Positions 37,217 to 44,685 of a stretch of DNA of 64,000 nucleotides are shown here, one piece after another. The translations under genes and the position numbers were made by a program. The notes under the pieces were generated by a model, which was not told the origin of the DNA, searched no databases, and worked only from the letters and a program-made list of their open reading frames with translations. The DNA comes from Sulfitobacter sp. SK011 (GTDB lineage: Bacteria > Pseudomonadota > Alphaproteobacteria > Rhodobacterales > Rhodobacteraceae), in the NCBI RefSeq assembly GCF_003352065.1, contig NZ_CP025803.1:434001-498000 (forward strand), in the 5' to 3' direction. Every line of letters begins with the position of its first letter. Position 1 is the stretch's first letter.

Positions 37217-37594
37217 TCAGATTTTCAAGTCTTGCATATCCCAAATGGTGGTCAGGGACTTTTCACCAATCCGCAGCAACCGCGACAGCGTGGCGGCAAG
37301 GCCGTTGGTGTCGCCAGCGTCAATGCATCGCGTGACATCCCCCGCAACCTGAGCCAGCTTTTGCATGCCGATCTGATCTGCGATTGCGATCAAAGACCGT
37401 GTATTTTTACGCAAATCTGGCCAGTTTTGTTCGCGGTATAGCCGGTCACAATGTGACATCCTGAGTGCAAGTTCCTCAAGCGCACGGCAAACGATGTCCT
37501 CGGCGCTTGCTTCGCCCAATTGCGAGTAAAGCGCGCCCAGACGTTCCTGATCGAGGTTCACTTGTTCCAATGGTCTAATTTGCAGTACCTGCAT
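37217..37594 (-). CDS. Hpt-like helical protein without the phospho-accepting histidine
   Basis: 125 residues, almost entirely alpha-helical. The stretch LRKNTRSLIAIADQIGMQKL resembles the Hpt motif, where a His would be followed by LKGSA and IG. Here the His position is Asn64 and the conserved Lys-Gly is absent. The two helices after it fit the rest of the four-helix bundle. It may be a scaffold or a decoy in a phosphorelay. I infer the fold from the pattern only. It stands alone between pepA-like and carbonic anhydrase genes. Confidence 0.6.
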   Translation of the reverse strand: MQVLQIRPLEQVNLDQERLGALYSQLGEASAEDIVCRALEELALRMSHCDRLYREQNWPDLRKNTRSLIAIADQIGMQKLAQVAGDVTRCIDAGDTNGLAATLSRLLRIGEKSLTTIWDMQDLKI

Positions 37595-37744
37595 TGTCTC
37601 TCACCCCATAATCAGCCCCCACGGCAGATTTGCACTATGGCCCGAACAAGTATTCAAATGATTGAAGCACAAACGCATTTTCCCTCGAATTGTCGCAGAA
37701 TTTGCGATATCGCATGGGCAATAGAGTGAAGGGACGGGGCCGAA

Positions 37745-38395
37745 ATGAACAAGGCAAAGCCACTGCCAGCGTACTTGCTGCAACGCTATCATGGGTGGAA
37801 GGCAACCGGATATGCCGACAATCAATCTTGGTATCGCAGGTTGGCCGCCGAGGGTCAGCGACCGCGCGCGATGGTGATCTCGTGTTGTGACAGCCGCGTT
37901 CATGTAACGTCGATTTTCGGCGCGGATCAGGGTGAATTCTTTATCCATCGCAACATTGCCAACCTTGTGCCGCCGTATCAGCCTGATGGCGATCACCACG
38001 GTACGTCTGCTGCCGTTGAATATGCCGTGCGGGTCCTCAAAGTGGCCCATCTGATTGTCCTTGGGCATTCCAATTGCGGTGGGGTGCAGGGATGCATCGA
38101 CATGTGCCAGGGCAAAGCGCCCGAGCTTGAGGCAAAGGACAGCTTTGTTGGTCGTTGGATGGATATTCTGCGGCCAAAGTACGAGGTCGTTGCGGACATT
38201 AAAGATGCCAATGACCAGCTGCGGCAACTTGAAAAGCACGCGGTGATGATATCGCTCGAAAACCTGATGACGTTCCCTTGGATCAACGAACTGGTGCAGG
38301 CCGGCGATCTGAGCCTGCATGGCCTGTGGACCGATATTGGCGAGGGTGGGTTGGAATATTACAGCCCCGAGACAAAGATGTTTCAATCTGTCTGA
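37745..38395 (+). CDS. Beta-class carbonic anhydrase
   Basis: A 216-residue enzyme interconverting carbon dioxide and bicarbonate. Zinc ligands and the catalytic dyad are visible: CCDSRVH at residues 47-53 (Cys48, Asp49, Arg51) and VLGHSNCGGVQG near 105-116 (His and Cys). The substrate-side motif EFFIHRNIANLVPP is also present. The length and pattern fit plant-type beta-CAs. No sulfate permease partner gene is adjacent. GGGACGGGG lies just before the ATG. Confidence 0.97.
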   Translation: MNKAKPLPAYLLQRYHGWKATGYADNQSWYRRLAAEGQRPRAMVISCCDSRVHVTSIFGADQGEFFIHRNIANLVPPYQPDGDHHGTSAAVEYAVRVLKVAHLIVLGHSNCGGVQGCIDMCQGKAPELEAKDSFVGRWMDILRPKYEVVADIKDANDQLRQLEKHAVMISLENLMTFPWINELVQAGDLSLHGLWTDIGEGGLEYYSPETKMFQSV

Positions 38396-38515
38396 GGTCA
38401 GGCTGAATGGGTCGGCTGACCAATAGATTGGCGCTTTCTTTGTCGGCAGGACAACGAATTAGGACGGATTTACGATCTTGATCCGTCCCGATCCACTGCG
38501 GGCTGAAGAACTTTA

Positions 38516-38553
38516 GGAATGGGAAGGGCCGCTGCCATTGCCCTTCCCATTCC
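38516..38553. other. Perfect 14-bp inverted repeat (hairpin)
   Basis: GGAATGGGAAGGGC and GCCCTTCCCATTCC pair over 14 bases around a 10-base loop. It is not followed by a T-run on either strand, so it is not a canonical intrinsic terminator. It sits between the convergent carbonic anhydrase and microprotein genes and could serve as a bidirectional stop or an RNA 3' stabiliser. A weaker 8-bp inverted repeat lies just before it at 38462-38488. Confidence 0.55.
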
Positions 38554-38627
38554 GACTTGGCAAAACAGGGGGCCAAGCCTTTTCTATTTCGGCGGGACCG
38601 CGATACATGATCATGATCCCCAGCTGA

Positions 38628-38819
38628 TTACGCTGCGCGGCGCTCTTCAAAGCGGTACACTCTGACAGACCTGAAAACCGGCTTGGCGGCCATTTTTTCG
38701 CGCATGGATCGAAGGCAAAGCACCTGACCTTCGCTTTGGCTTACCTGCTTTTTGAGGCGAAGTGTTTCAAGAGCTGCGGTGCGGTTCTGGCGGGCTGTTT
38801 CATAGAGTGAAGTGTTCAT
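38628..38819 (-). CDS. Small basic protein, third gene of microprotein operon
   Basis: 63 residues. A near-ideal ribosome binding site (TAGGAGA) precedes the ATG at 38819, so translation is well supported. The protein is rich in Arg and Lys with a helical centre (TAALETLRLKKQVSQSEGQV) and a basic C-terminus (YRFEERRAA), with one Cys. There is no signal peptide. It follows the 59-residue gene after 41 bases. I do not recognise a family. It could be a nucleic-acid-binding microprotein, but that is inference from charge alone. Confidence 0.6.
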   Translation of the reverse strand: MNTSLYETARQNRTAALETLRLKKQVSQSEGQVLCLRSMREKMAAKPVFRSVRVYRFEERRAA

Positions 38820-38860
38820 TGTGTTCTCCTAAGGAATTTTGATTGTGAGAGAGGGAGGGA

Positions 38861-39040
38861 TCAGGCGAGGTTTCCGGGCTGCGCCAGGACGGATGTGATG
38901 AAGAAAACTCCGTTCGGGGTTCGAAGGGCCCGTGGCGTGGTCTTCCATTCCATAAGAGACACGACATTGTCGGATAATTTCTGAATAACCGCACGCTTGC
39001 GATTATTGGTACACTTTTTGAAAGAGATGACGTTGTTCAC
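38861..39040 (-). CDS. Small protein, second gene of microprotein operon (GTG start)
   Basis: 59 residues, starting at a GTG at 39040 preceded by AAGGAAGG about eight bases upstream. The stop of the preceding 42-residue frame overlaps this start (GTGA), so translation may be coupled. The sequence begins NNVISFKKCTNNRKRAV and continues DNVVSLMEWKTTPRALR. It is basic at the N-terminus, with no membrane helix. I do not recognise a family. The ribosome binding site is the main support. Confidence 0.55.
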   Translation of the reverse strand: MNNVISFKKCTNNRKRAVIQKLSDNVVSLMEWKTTPRALRTPNGVFFITSVLAQPGNLA

Positions 39041-39165
39041 ATGTTTTCCTTCCTTGCAGCAGGCGAATTCGCCTTGTTTTTAAGTGCAACCATCCCCATG
39101 GCTACGTATTTTCGTCCGCGCCAAAGCATTCGCATGAATGCCATCTGACGCTGGAAAATTTCCAT
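39037..39165 (-). CDS. Possible 42-residue protein, first gene of microprotein operon
   Basis: A 42-codon frame beginning EIFQRQMAFMRMLWRGRKY, Met- and Arg-rich, with a basic tail (NSPAARKENM). Its TGA overlaps the next gene's GTG by four bases, the arrangement seen in the translationally coupled operons of this window. There is no convincing ribosome binding site before its ATG, so it could be leaderless, initiated elsewhere, or not a gene. Confidence 0.4.
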   Translation of the reverse strand: MEIFQRQMAFMRMLWRGRKYVAMGMVALKNKANSPAARKENM

Positions 39166-39442
39166 CCGCTAGCTGCTGGGGGTGAAGGGTGTACGGGCTG
39201 GATGACGCTTGTCCTCCAATTGATTCAAGAGAGGACTTGCCCGAACTCACTCACCAAACCAACTACCGAATACCTACTCATGATTGAATTGAAATCTGGC
39301 GGGAATCGTTCATTCTTGTGTCTAGAATTTGTTGAATCACAATTTTGACACGGGATTGTCGCCAAGTTTGCCAATTGATAACATGTCTATGCCAAGATTT
39401 ATATTGGTTTGGAAACAATCGTTTTTGCATGACCTTCGCAGG

Positions 39443-39457
39443 GTAACGAATCGTTAA
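39443..39457. promoter_or_regulatory. CtrA-like site overlapping a GANTC
   Basis: GTAACGAATCGTTAA matches the alphaproteobacterial CtrA box TTAA-N7-TTAA in seven of eight fixed positions, and a GAATC falls inside the spacer. On the minus strand it reads TTAA-N7-TTAC. It lies about 280 bases upstream of the first microprotein start. Binding is a prediction only. Confidence 0.35.
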
Positions 39458-39489
39458 GCGATTCTCGGATGCGACGCGGGCAGCTTTTG

Positions 39490-39538
39490 GAAAAAAAACA
39501 TAAAAATGCCGCTTCTGATCGTTGAGATCAAAAGCGGC
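39490..39538 (-). terminator. Rho-independent terminator after asd
   Basis: On the minus strand GCCGCTTTTGATC and GATCAGAAGCGGC pair over 13 positions with one mismatch around a 5-base loop. They are followed by ATTTTTATGTTTTTTTT. It lies 24 bases after the asd stop and closes that transcript. Confidence 0.9.
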
Positions 39539-39562
39539 ACGCTTGAGAAACCTGTGTCAGGT

Positions 39563-40585
39563 TTACCCCTTTTTCAGCACTTCGCGTCCCAGCAGTTCGG
39601 CAATCTGAACGGCATTCAGCGCGGCACCCTTACGAAGATTGTCGCTGACGCACCACAGGTTCAGGCCGTTATCGATGGTGCTGTCTTGGCGAATGCGGCT
39701 GATGAATGTGGCGAAATCTCCGACGCATTCAACTGGCGTGACATAGCCACCGTCCTCACGCTTGTCGATCACCATGACACCGGGTGCCGCGCGCAGGATC
39801 TCGCGGGCTTCTGCCTCGTCCAGGTGGTCCTCAAACTCAATGTTGATGGCTTCCGAGTGGCCTACGAAGACCGGCACCCGCACGCAGGTTGCAGTAACCT
39901 TGATCGATTTATCCACGATCTTCTTGGTCTCCGCCACCATCTTCCACTCTTCTTTGGTGGATCCGTCTTCCAGGAACACGTCAATGTGCGGGATCACGTT
40001 GAAAGCGATCTGCTTGGTGAATTTTGTCGGTGGCTTGTTGTCGACCGGATTATAGATCGACTTGGTTTGATCCCAAAGCTCGTCAATGCCTTCCTTGCCT
40101 GCACCGGACACCGATTGATAGGTGCTGACCACCACACGCTTGATCGTTGCACGATCATGCAGGGGCTTAAGTGCAACAACCATCTGCGCGGTTGAGCAAT
40201 TGGGGTTGGCAATGATATTTTTCTTTGAATACCCATGCACCGCCTCCGGATTCACTTCCGGCACAATCAACGGTACATCGGGGTCGTAGCGATAAAGCGA
40301 CGAGTTGTCGATGACAACGCAGCCGGCCTTGGCCGCGGAAGGCGCGTATTTCTTGGTCGCTTCAGAGCCGACTGCGAACAACGCAATGTCCCAGCCTTTG
40401 AAATCAAATGTATCAAGGTCCTTTGTCTTGATCGTCTTATCGCCAAAGCTAACCTCAGAACCCATAGATTTTCGGCTGGCCAGGGCCACGATCTCGTCCA
40501 CGGGGAACTGGCGTTCAGCCAGAATATTCAGCATTTCGCGGCCCACATTACCAGTGGCACCAACGACGGCGATGCGATAACCCAT
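39563..40585 (-). CDS. asd: Aspartate-semialdehyde dehydrogenase
   Basis: A 340-residue enzyme reducing aspartyl phosphate to aspartate semialdehyde, the branch point to lysine/diaminopimelate, threonine and methionine. The NADP motif IAVVGATGNVGREML opens the protein. The catalytic Cys lies in IIANPNCSTAQMVVAL, and SVSGAGKEGIDEL and the late VPVFVGHSEAINIEF follow. Length is normal. A strong terminator follows it. Confidence 0.98.
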   Translation of the reverse strand: MGYRIAVVGATGNVGREMLNILAERQFPVDEIVALASRKSMGSEVSFGDKTIKTKDLDTFDFKGWDIALFAVGSEATKKYAPSAAKAGCVVIDNSSLYRYDPDVPLIVPEVNPEAVHGYSKKNIIANPNCSTAQMVVALKPLHDRATIKRVVVSTYQSVSGAGKEGIDELWDQTKSIYNPVDNKPPTKFTKQIAFNVIPHIDVFLEDGSTKEEWKMVAETKKIVDKSIKVTATCVRVPVFVGHSEAINIEFEDHLDEAEAREILRAAPGVMVIDKREDGGYVTPVECVGDFATFISRIRQDSTIDNGLNLWCVSDNLRKGAALNAVQIAELLGREVLKKG

Positions 40586-40664
40586 CTGATTTCTCCAAAA
40601 TTGATGTGTGATGGTCGCTGCCCTTTAGCGCGCTTGTGCACCAAGGGAAAGGGCTGGAGGCGTG

Positions 40665-41840
40665 TTAGTTGGGGCTGTCACTGCTGAAAAGATAAATTAC
40701 CAAACCAACAGCCAGAGACATGGCAAATAGCGTGAACACGGCAACAAAGGGGTCTGACGTGGTCGCGGCGGGCACTGCGCTGCTGAACACGTTCCCTGAC
40801 AGGAACTGCAAAAGGCCGACGCCCCCTATGCTGAAGAGATTGAGCATGGTCACGCCTCGGCCGATCAGATGTGGCGGCAGAAAGCTGCGACCATGGGCCA
40901 TAATCACCGGATAGGTTGCCCCGAAAAAGCCAATCGCGCACATCATCGCAATGGACAGCCCGGCCGACTGGGAGGGGATGATGATCAGAACCACTGCTGC
41001 GATCAGAGCAGCGAAGGAGCCGCCTGCAATCATCCATTTGCGTGACCGCAGCGCCTTATCAAGTGGCCCGTAAGCCAAAGTCCCTGCAATCATCGCAAGC
41101 CCCATGATGAGTGTCGCACGCCCGATCGTCGCAGTATCTGCGCCAAAAACACCCGCAAGGTAGGGGCCAATCCAAAGGCCGCGCACCGCGATGGAAATCG
41201 CATAGCTGACACCGATCAGAGGAAAAATGAACCACAACGCCCGCAGGCGAAACAACTCAGCCAACGATCCTTTGGTTTCGCCGATGATTCTGATGGGATC
41301 CTTGACCAGAACAAGCGTCCCAAAGGCCACACATGCCGAAACACCCCCCAAGGCCCAAAGGGATGCGCGCCAGCCAATCGTTTCTTCGGCAAGCGCCATG
41401 GGATAGGAGGCAACCAGGTTTCCGACGCTGCCCAGCCCCACCATAAGCGATGCCAGGACGGCGAATTGTGCCGGCGGATGATCGCGCGCAAAGATGTAAT
41501 ACGAGGCCATCAGAACCGGGGAGCAGCCCACACCAATCAACGCCATTGCGATGTCGATGTGCGCGGGAGATGTTGCCAGCGCAAAGACTGCCGCTCCACC
41601 ACAGCCGCCCGCCAGCAAAAGCCACCCTGCGGTGCGCCGCGGGCCGACGGTATCAAGCGCCCAACCAACAGGGATCTGCATCGCAGCAAATGCCAAAAAC
41701 CACATGCCAGAGGCAAACGCCAAGTCATCCGGCGTTGCCCCGACATCGCGTTCAAGAACGGGTGCGAGCACGGCAAGGAAGACACGAAAGAACTGGCTAA
41801 GGACATAAGCCAGTCCCAGAAGGAAGATACCTGCGTTCAT
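40665..41840 (-). CDS. Major facilitator superfamily transporter
   Basis: A 391-residue, 12-helix transporter. The MFS hallmark after helix 2 is visible as GWALDTVGPRRTAG, and GPLDKALRSRKW occupies the matching place in the second half. Other helices read AGIFLLGLAYVLSQFFRVF and LASLMVGLGSVGNLVAS. Substrate unknown. The ATG at 41840 overlaps the stop of the HpaI-like aldolase gene (ATGA at 41837-41840), so it may move the aldolase's substrate or product. Confidence 0.92.
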   Translation of the reverse strand: MNAGIFLLGLAYVLSQFFRVFLAVLAPVLERDVGATPDDLAFASGMWFLAFAAMQIPVGWALDTVGPRRTAGWLLLAGGCGGAAVFALATSPAHIDIAMALIGVGCSPVLMASYYIFARDHPPAQFAVLASLMVGLGSVGNLVASYPMALAEETIGWRASLWALGGVSACVAFGTLVLVKDPIRIIGETKGSLAELFRLRALWFIFPLIGVSYAISIAVRGLWIGPYLAGVFGADTATIGRATLIMGLAMIAGTLAYGPLDKALRSRKWMIAGGSFAALIAAVVLIIIPSQSAGLSIAMMCAIGFFGATYPVIMAHGRSFLPPHLIGRGVTMLNLFSIGGVGLLQFLSGNVFSSAVPAATTSDPFVAVFTLFAMSLAVGLVIYLFSSDSPN

Positions 41841-42613
41841 ATGCTGGACCCTACCCATTTGTCAGCAAGCCGTCGCGCTGCTTGGCCGAGCAGCAGGCTG
41901 TCCGCACCAACGGCAACAAACCTTGCGCCTGCCTTCAAAGCATTTTGTGTCATTGCATCGTCGGTCGACAGGATGCCCGGTGCCTTGCCGGCAGCAGCGA
42001 TGCGGCGCAGCGCATCCATAATCTTGTTCTGCACATCGGGCTGTAATGAATTGCCCATATGCCCCATATCAGCGGCCAGATCGGCAGGGCCGATAAACAC
42101 ACCATCAATCCCGTCAATCGCCAATATCGCGTCCAAAGCGGCAAGCCCTTTCAGGCTTTCGACCTGAACCAGCAGGCACACCTGTTCATCTGCCGTGGTC
42201 CCGTAATCAGCGATCTGGGCAAAGGCAGACGCACGGGTAAGCGCATAGCCAACGCCACGATCCCCATGCGGCGGATAGGTAACATCGCGCACCAGCTGGC
42301 GCGCCTGATCGGCGCTGTCGACCATCGGCACCAGAACGGTTTGCGCACCGGCATCCAGAACCTGTTTCATCAGGTAAGTCTCGCCTGTGGGCACACGGAC
42401 AATTGCGTGACTTGGGCTGGCTTCAAGGACTTGCAGCTGAGCCAGAATGGAACGCAGGTCATTTGGTGCATGTTCGCCGTCAATGACCAGCCAGTCGAAA
42501 CCAGCAGTCCCCATCAATTCAGCACTAAAAGTATCGGCAAGACCGAGCCAACATCCAAAAACAGTTTTTCCCGCGCGCAGTGCTGTCTTGAAGGGATTTA
42601 TCGGTGCTGGCAT
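41837..42613 (-). CDS. HpcH/HpaI-family aldolase
   Basis: A 258-residue class II pyruvate-dependent aldolase. Family motifs are visible: FDWLVIDGEHAPND, the substrate-binding Arg in HAIVRVPTGE, the metal ligands in CLLVQVESLKG and GVFIGPADLAADMG, and LKAGARFVAVGADS. The best known members cleave 4-hydroxy-2-oxoheptanedioate or 2-keto-3-deoxy-rhamnonate/glucarate. The true substrate is unclear because no hydroxyphenylacetate genes are nearby. It is coupled to the MFS transporter. Confidence 0.93.
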   Translation of the reverse strand: MPAPINPFKTALRAGKTVFGCWLGLADTFSAELMGTAGFDWLVIDGEHAPNDLRSILAQLQVLEASPSHAIVRVPTGETYLMKQVLDAGAQTVLVPMVDSADQARQLVRDVTYPPHGDRGVGYALTRASAFAQIADYGTTADEQVCLLVQVESLKGLAALDAILAIDGIDGVFIGPADLAADMGHMGNSLQPDVQNKIMDALRRIAAAGKAPGILSTDDAMTQNALKAGARFVAVGADSLLLGQAARRLADKWVGSSI

Positions 42614-42876
42614 CTGCGTGATCCTCGGTCTGATTGTCGGCGCACCCTAGACATGGATCTTGTGAATTGACCAGAGGGGTGCCGTTGCTTTGCGCGTCGA
42701 ACGGTGTGGAGCCGTCGCAGCCCATAGGTCGCTGTGAACCGCGTCTACAAATAGAGCCAGAATGACAGTGATGCGCTGAACCAGCTTCTGTCCAAGTGCA
42801 CAAATAGGCAAGTTGGCACCTGTTTGTGATCTGGGATGAGTGTATTTGAAGAACAATGAAGCAGCATCAGTGTAAA

Positions 42877-43581
42877 TCAGATGACTTTGATCACGTCCTT
42901 GTCGATGGCCAGCATGTAGCCACGCCGTGCTATATTCTTGACGAGCAGCTCTGCAACTATTTGGTTTCCAAGCGTATCGCGCAGGCGCTTGATACGCGTA
43001 GCCCCGGCAGCTTCGTCACAATCCGATGCGTTTCGGCCGGAAATGACACCTTCGATTTCAGACCCGGACATCACGTCATCATCCATCCGTGCCTCGGCCA
43101 GCACCGACATGGTTTCCATGGCGGCGGCGGTCAGTTTGAAACCGAGGTTGTTGATGTAAACAGTGTTTTCTTCGCGACTGATCAGCAGGGAATTCACCTG
43201 AATGCCGACACGTTCAATCTGTGCCATGCGGCGGTTGAAGCCGATCAACATGACGAGGAATACCATGGCGGCAATCAGCATGGCTGTGGCGAACAACAAA
43301 AGCACCATAATCACCACGCGGTAGCTGGCGAGGGTGTCTGAAAACGCCGTGCCGGATTGTGCGAGAATTTCCAGCAATTTGATCTCGGCACCAGTATTCA
43401 GGTCGTCATTTTCAATGAAAATACGTTCTACCTGAGCGTTAAAGACATTGGCGTCCGGCAAGGCCCAGAACAAGACCACGATACCGATCAGAAGAACGGC
43501 GACAATGGCAGCGATGCCACCACCCACGAACCGGCCACCAACGCGGCGCATCTTAGAAGCGGAGGTAGTTTGGTCCTGCAC
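42877..43581 (-). CDS. Membrane-anchored winged-helix protein (C-terminal DNA-binding domain)
   Basis: 234 residues from a GTG with AAAGGAG seven bases upstream. Helix 1 is at about 19-41, a 46-residue loop follows, and helix 2 is at about 88-114. Residues about 140-227 look like an OmpR/PhoB-type winged helix: LGFKLTAAAMETMSVLAEA, a recognition-helix segment AAGATRIKRLRDTLG, and the wing IARRGYML. This suggests a one-component regulator with a periplasmic sensing loop, like ToxR/CadC but with the domain order reversed. The assignment is by pattern. It overlaps the preceding secreted-protein gene by 29 bases. Confidence 0.7.
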   Translation of the reverse strand: MQDQTTSASKMRRVGGRFVGGGIAAIVAVLLIGIVVLFWALPDANVFNAQVERIFIENDDLNTGAEIKLLEILAQSGTAFSDTLASYRVVIMVLLLFATAMLIAAMVFLVMLIGFNRRMAQIERVGIQVNSLLISREENTVYINNLGFKLTAAAMETMSVLAEARMDDDVMSGSEIEGVISGRNASDCDEAAGATRIKRLRDTLGNQIVAELLVKNIARRGYMLAIDKDVIKVI

Positions 43582-43843
43582 TGTCTCTCCTTTGTGCCAA
43601 GCCTTCGTCGCCGAAGACCGAAACGATATTCAGCAATTTCCAACCCTGCCTGGCAAGGCGTTCCGCCAATTCGGTCTGTGCAGAAGCTGCATCGCAGGCA
43701 CCCGTCAACTGCGCAACACCGTAATGCAGACGCAACGGATTGTCCTGCTTCGCCTTATAATCGGCATAGCAATTGGCTGCTGTGGCCGGCAGCGCCAAGC
43801 CAACAACAAGTGCCGTAAAAAGGGAAAGCGTAATGTTTTTCAT
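43553..43843 (-). CDS. Small secreted protein
   Basis: 96 residues. A signal peptide (about 1-22: LFTALVVGLALPATAA) is followed by a mature domain beginning NCYADYKAKQDNPLRLHYG and containing a second Cys in QLTGACDAAS, so one disulfide is likely. It ends VSVFGDEGLAQRRDSAG. I recall similar short proteins in Rhodobacterales but no function. Its end overlaps the membrane winged-helix gene, so the two are cotranscribed and may form a sensor pair; that link is inference. Confidence 0.75.
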   Translation of the reverse strand: MKNITLSLFTALVVGLALPATAANCYADYKAKQDNPLRLHYGVAQLTGACDAASAQTELAERLARQGWKLLNIVSVFGDEGLAQRRDSAGPNYLRF

Positions 43844-44022
43844 AGGCGGTGTTTTGCGCTTTTGCCGCTGGTTATTCAATATCCAAAAGCACTTGGCGTG
43901 GCTGCTATTGGATAACATGGCGATGTTATTGCCTGTCTGAGCATCAAAACCCAGATTGGTCCCACGACGACCACAAAGCGCCCTTCACGATGTCAGGTGC
44001 CACACTTTGAAAGGATCAAACC

Positions 44023-44532
44023 ATGTACCGCAAATTCATTGCTACTGTTGCAGCCGCGTCGATCGCCATCACTGCACTTGGTTCGGCCCCGGCATACGCA
44101 GATGACAGAGACGTGGCCCGGGCATTGGCCGCGATTTTGGGCATCGCTGTTGTCGGGAAGATCATTCACGACAACAATAAGAAAAAGGAACGCGAAGTAA
44201 CGCGTCGTCACACAGCGCCGGTTTATACAGCGCCGCATCGCTACAACCAGCCGCGGGTGCAGCAGCGCCGCTACAACCAGCACATCCAGCCCCGCCCGCT
44301 GCCCAGACATGTCCGCAACGACAAATTGCTGCCAAGCCAATGCTTTCGCAGTTTTGATACCCGCAGCGGCCCGGTTCGGATGTTCGGCAACCGCTGCCTC
44401 CAGAATAATTTCCGCCACGCAAACCGTTTGCCACAACACTGCAAGGTACGGGTGAAAACCTACAACGGGAAACGCACAGGGTATCAGGCCAGGTGCTTGC
44501 GCGACGCGGGATACCGATTGGCGCGCGGATAA
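44023..44532 (+). CDS. Secreted basic protein of unknown function
   Basis: 169 residues. A signal peptide ends near APAYA (residue 25), a second hydrophobic stretch follows (LAAILGIAVVGKIIHDN), then a low-complexity Arg/Gln/His/Tyr-rich linker (RYNQPRVQQRRYNQH). The C-terminal domain has four Cys residues, three in CFRSFDTRSG, NRCLQNNF and HCKVRVKTYNGKR, and one more near the end (ARCLRDAGYR). Two disulfides are plausible. AAAGGA precedes the ATG. It looks like a periplasmic protein; function unknown. Confidence 0.8.
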   Translation: MYRKFIATVAAASIAITALGSAPAYADDRDVARALAAILGIAVVGKIIHDNNKKKEREVTRRHTAPVYTAPHRYNQPRVQQRRYNQHIQPRPLPRHVRNDKLLPSQCFRSFDTRSGPVRMFGNRCLQNNFRHANRLPQHCKVRVKTYNGKRTGYQARCLRDAGYRLARG

Positions 44533-44545
44533 TCCCGTCGCCGAT

Positions 44546-44571
44546 CCGGGCAACACGTCCCTGTTGCCCGG
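44546..44571. other. Hairpin after the secreted-protein gene
   Basis: CCGGGCAACA and TGTTGCCCGG pair over 10 bases around a 6-base loop, 14 bases after the 44532 stop. There is no T-run behind it. It is the first of three hairpins before rnhB. Confidence 0.6.
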
Positions 44572-44574
44572 ACA

Positions 44575-44620
44575 GGAAGGGAAAGTTGTTCGGGCACCTT
44601 TCCCTTCCATATTTTTTAAC
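44575..44620 (+). terminator. Rho-independent terminator
   Basis: GGAAGGGAAAG and CTTTCCCTTCC pair perfectly over 11 bases around a 12-base loop. They are followed by ATATTTTTTAAC. It ends the secreted-protein transcript (gene ends 44532). Confidence 0.8.
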
Positions 44621-44636
44621 GAGTAACAGACAATGC

Positions 44637-44668
44637 AGACAGCCCAAGCCTTGCGGTTTGGGCTGTCT
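44637..44668. other. Hairpin just upstream of rnhB
   Basis: AGACAGCCCAAGCC and GGTTTGGGCTGTCT pair over 14 positions with one G-T wobble around a 4-base loop. They are followed by TGCGTTTTG and end 18 bases before the rnhB ATG. It could be a second terminator or a structured leader of rnhB. Confidence 0.6.
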
Positions 44669-44685
44669 TGCGTTTTGAGACATCT

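Larger units (their letters stand above)
39166..39562. other. 397-base non-coding region with five GANTC sites, AT-rich centre and asd terminator
   Basis: No gene is supported in this stretch. The middle is AT-rich compared with its surroundings. GATTC or GAATC occurs near 39221, 39303, 39334, 39449 and 39460, each a potential CcrM methylation site. It is the leader or promoter region of the minus-strand microprotein operon, and at its other end it holds the asd terminator. A CtrA-like GTAA-N7-TTAA is at 39443-39457. Confidence 0.6.

Noticed and set aside
42614..42876. Possible gene in the 263-base gap between the aldolase and winged-helix genes
   Set aside because: Open frames here run into the neighbouring genes and show no ribosome binding site or family pattern.
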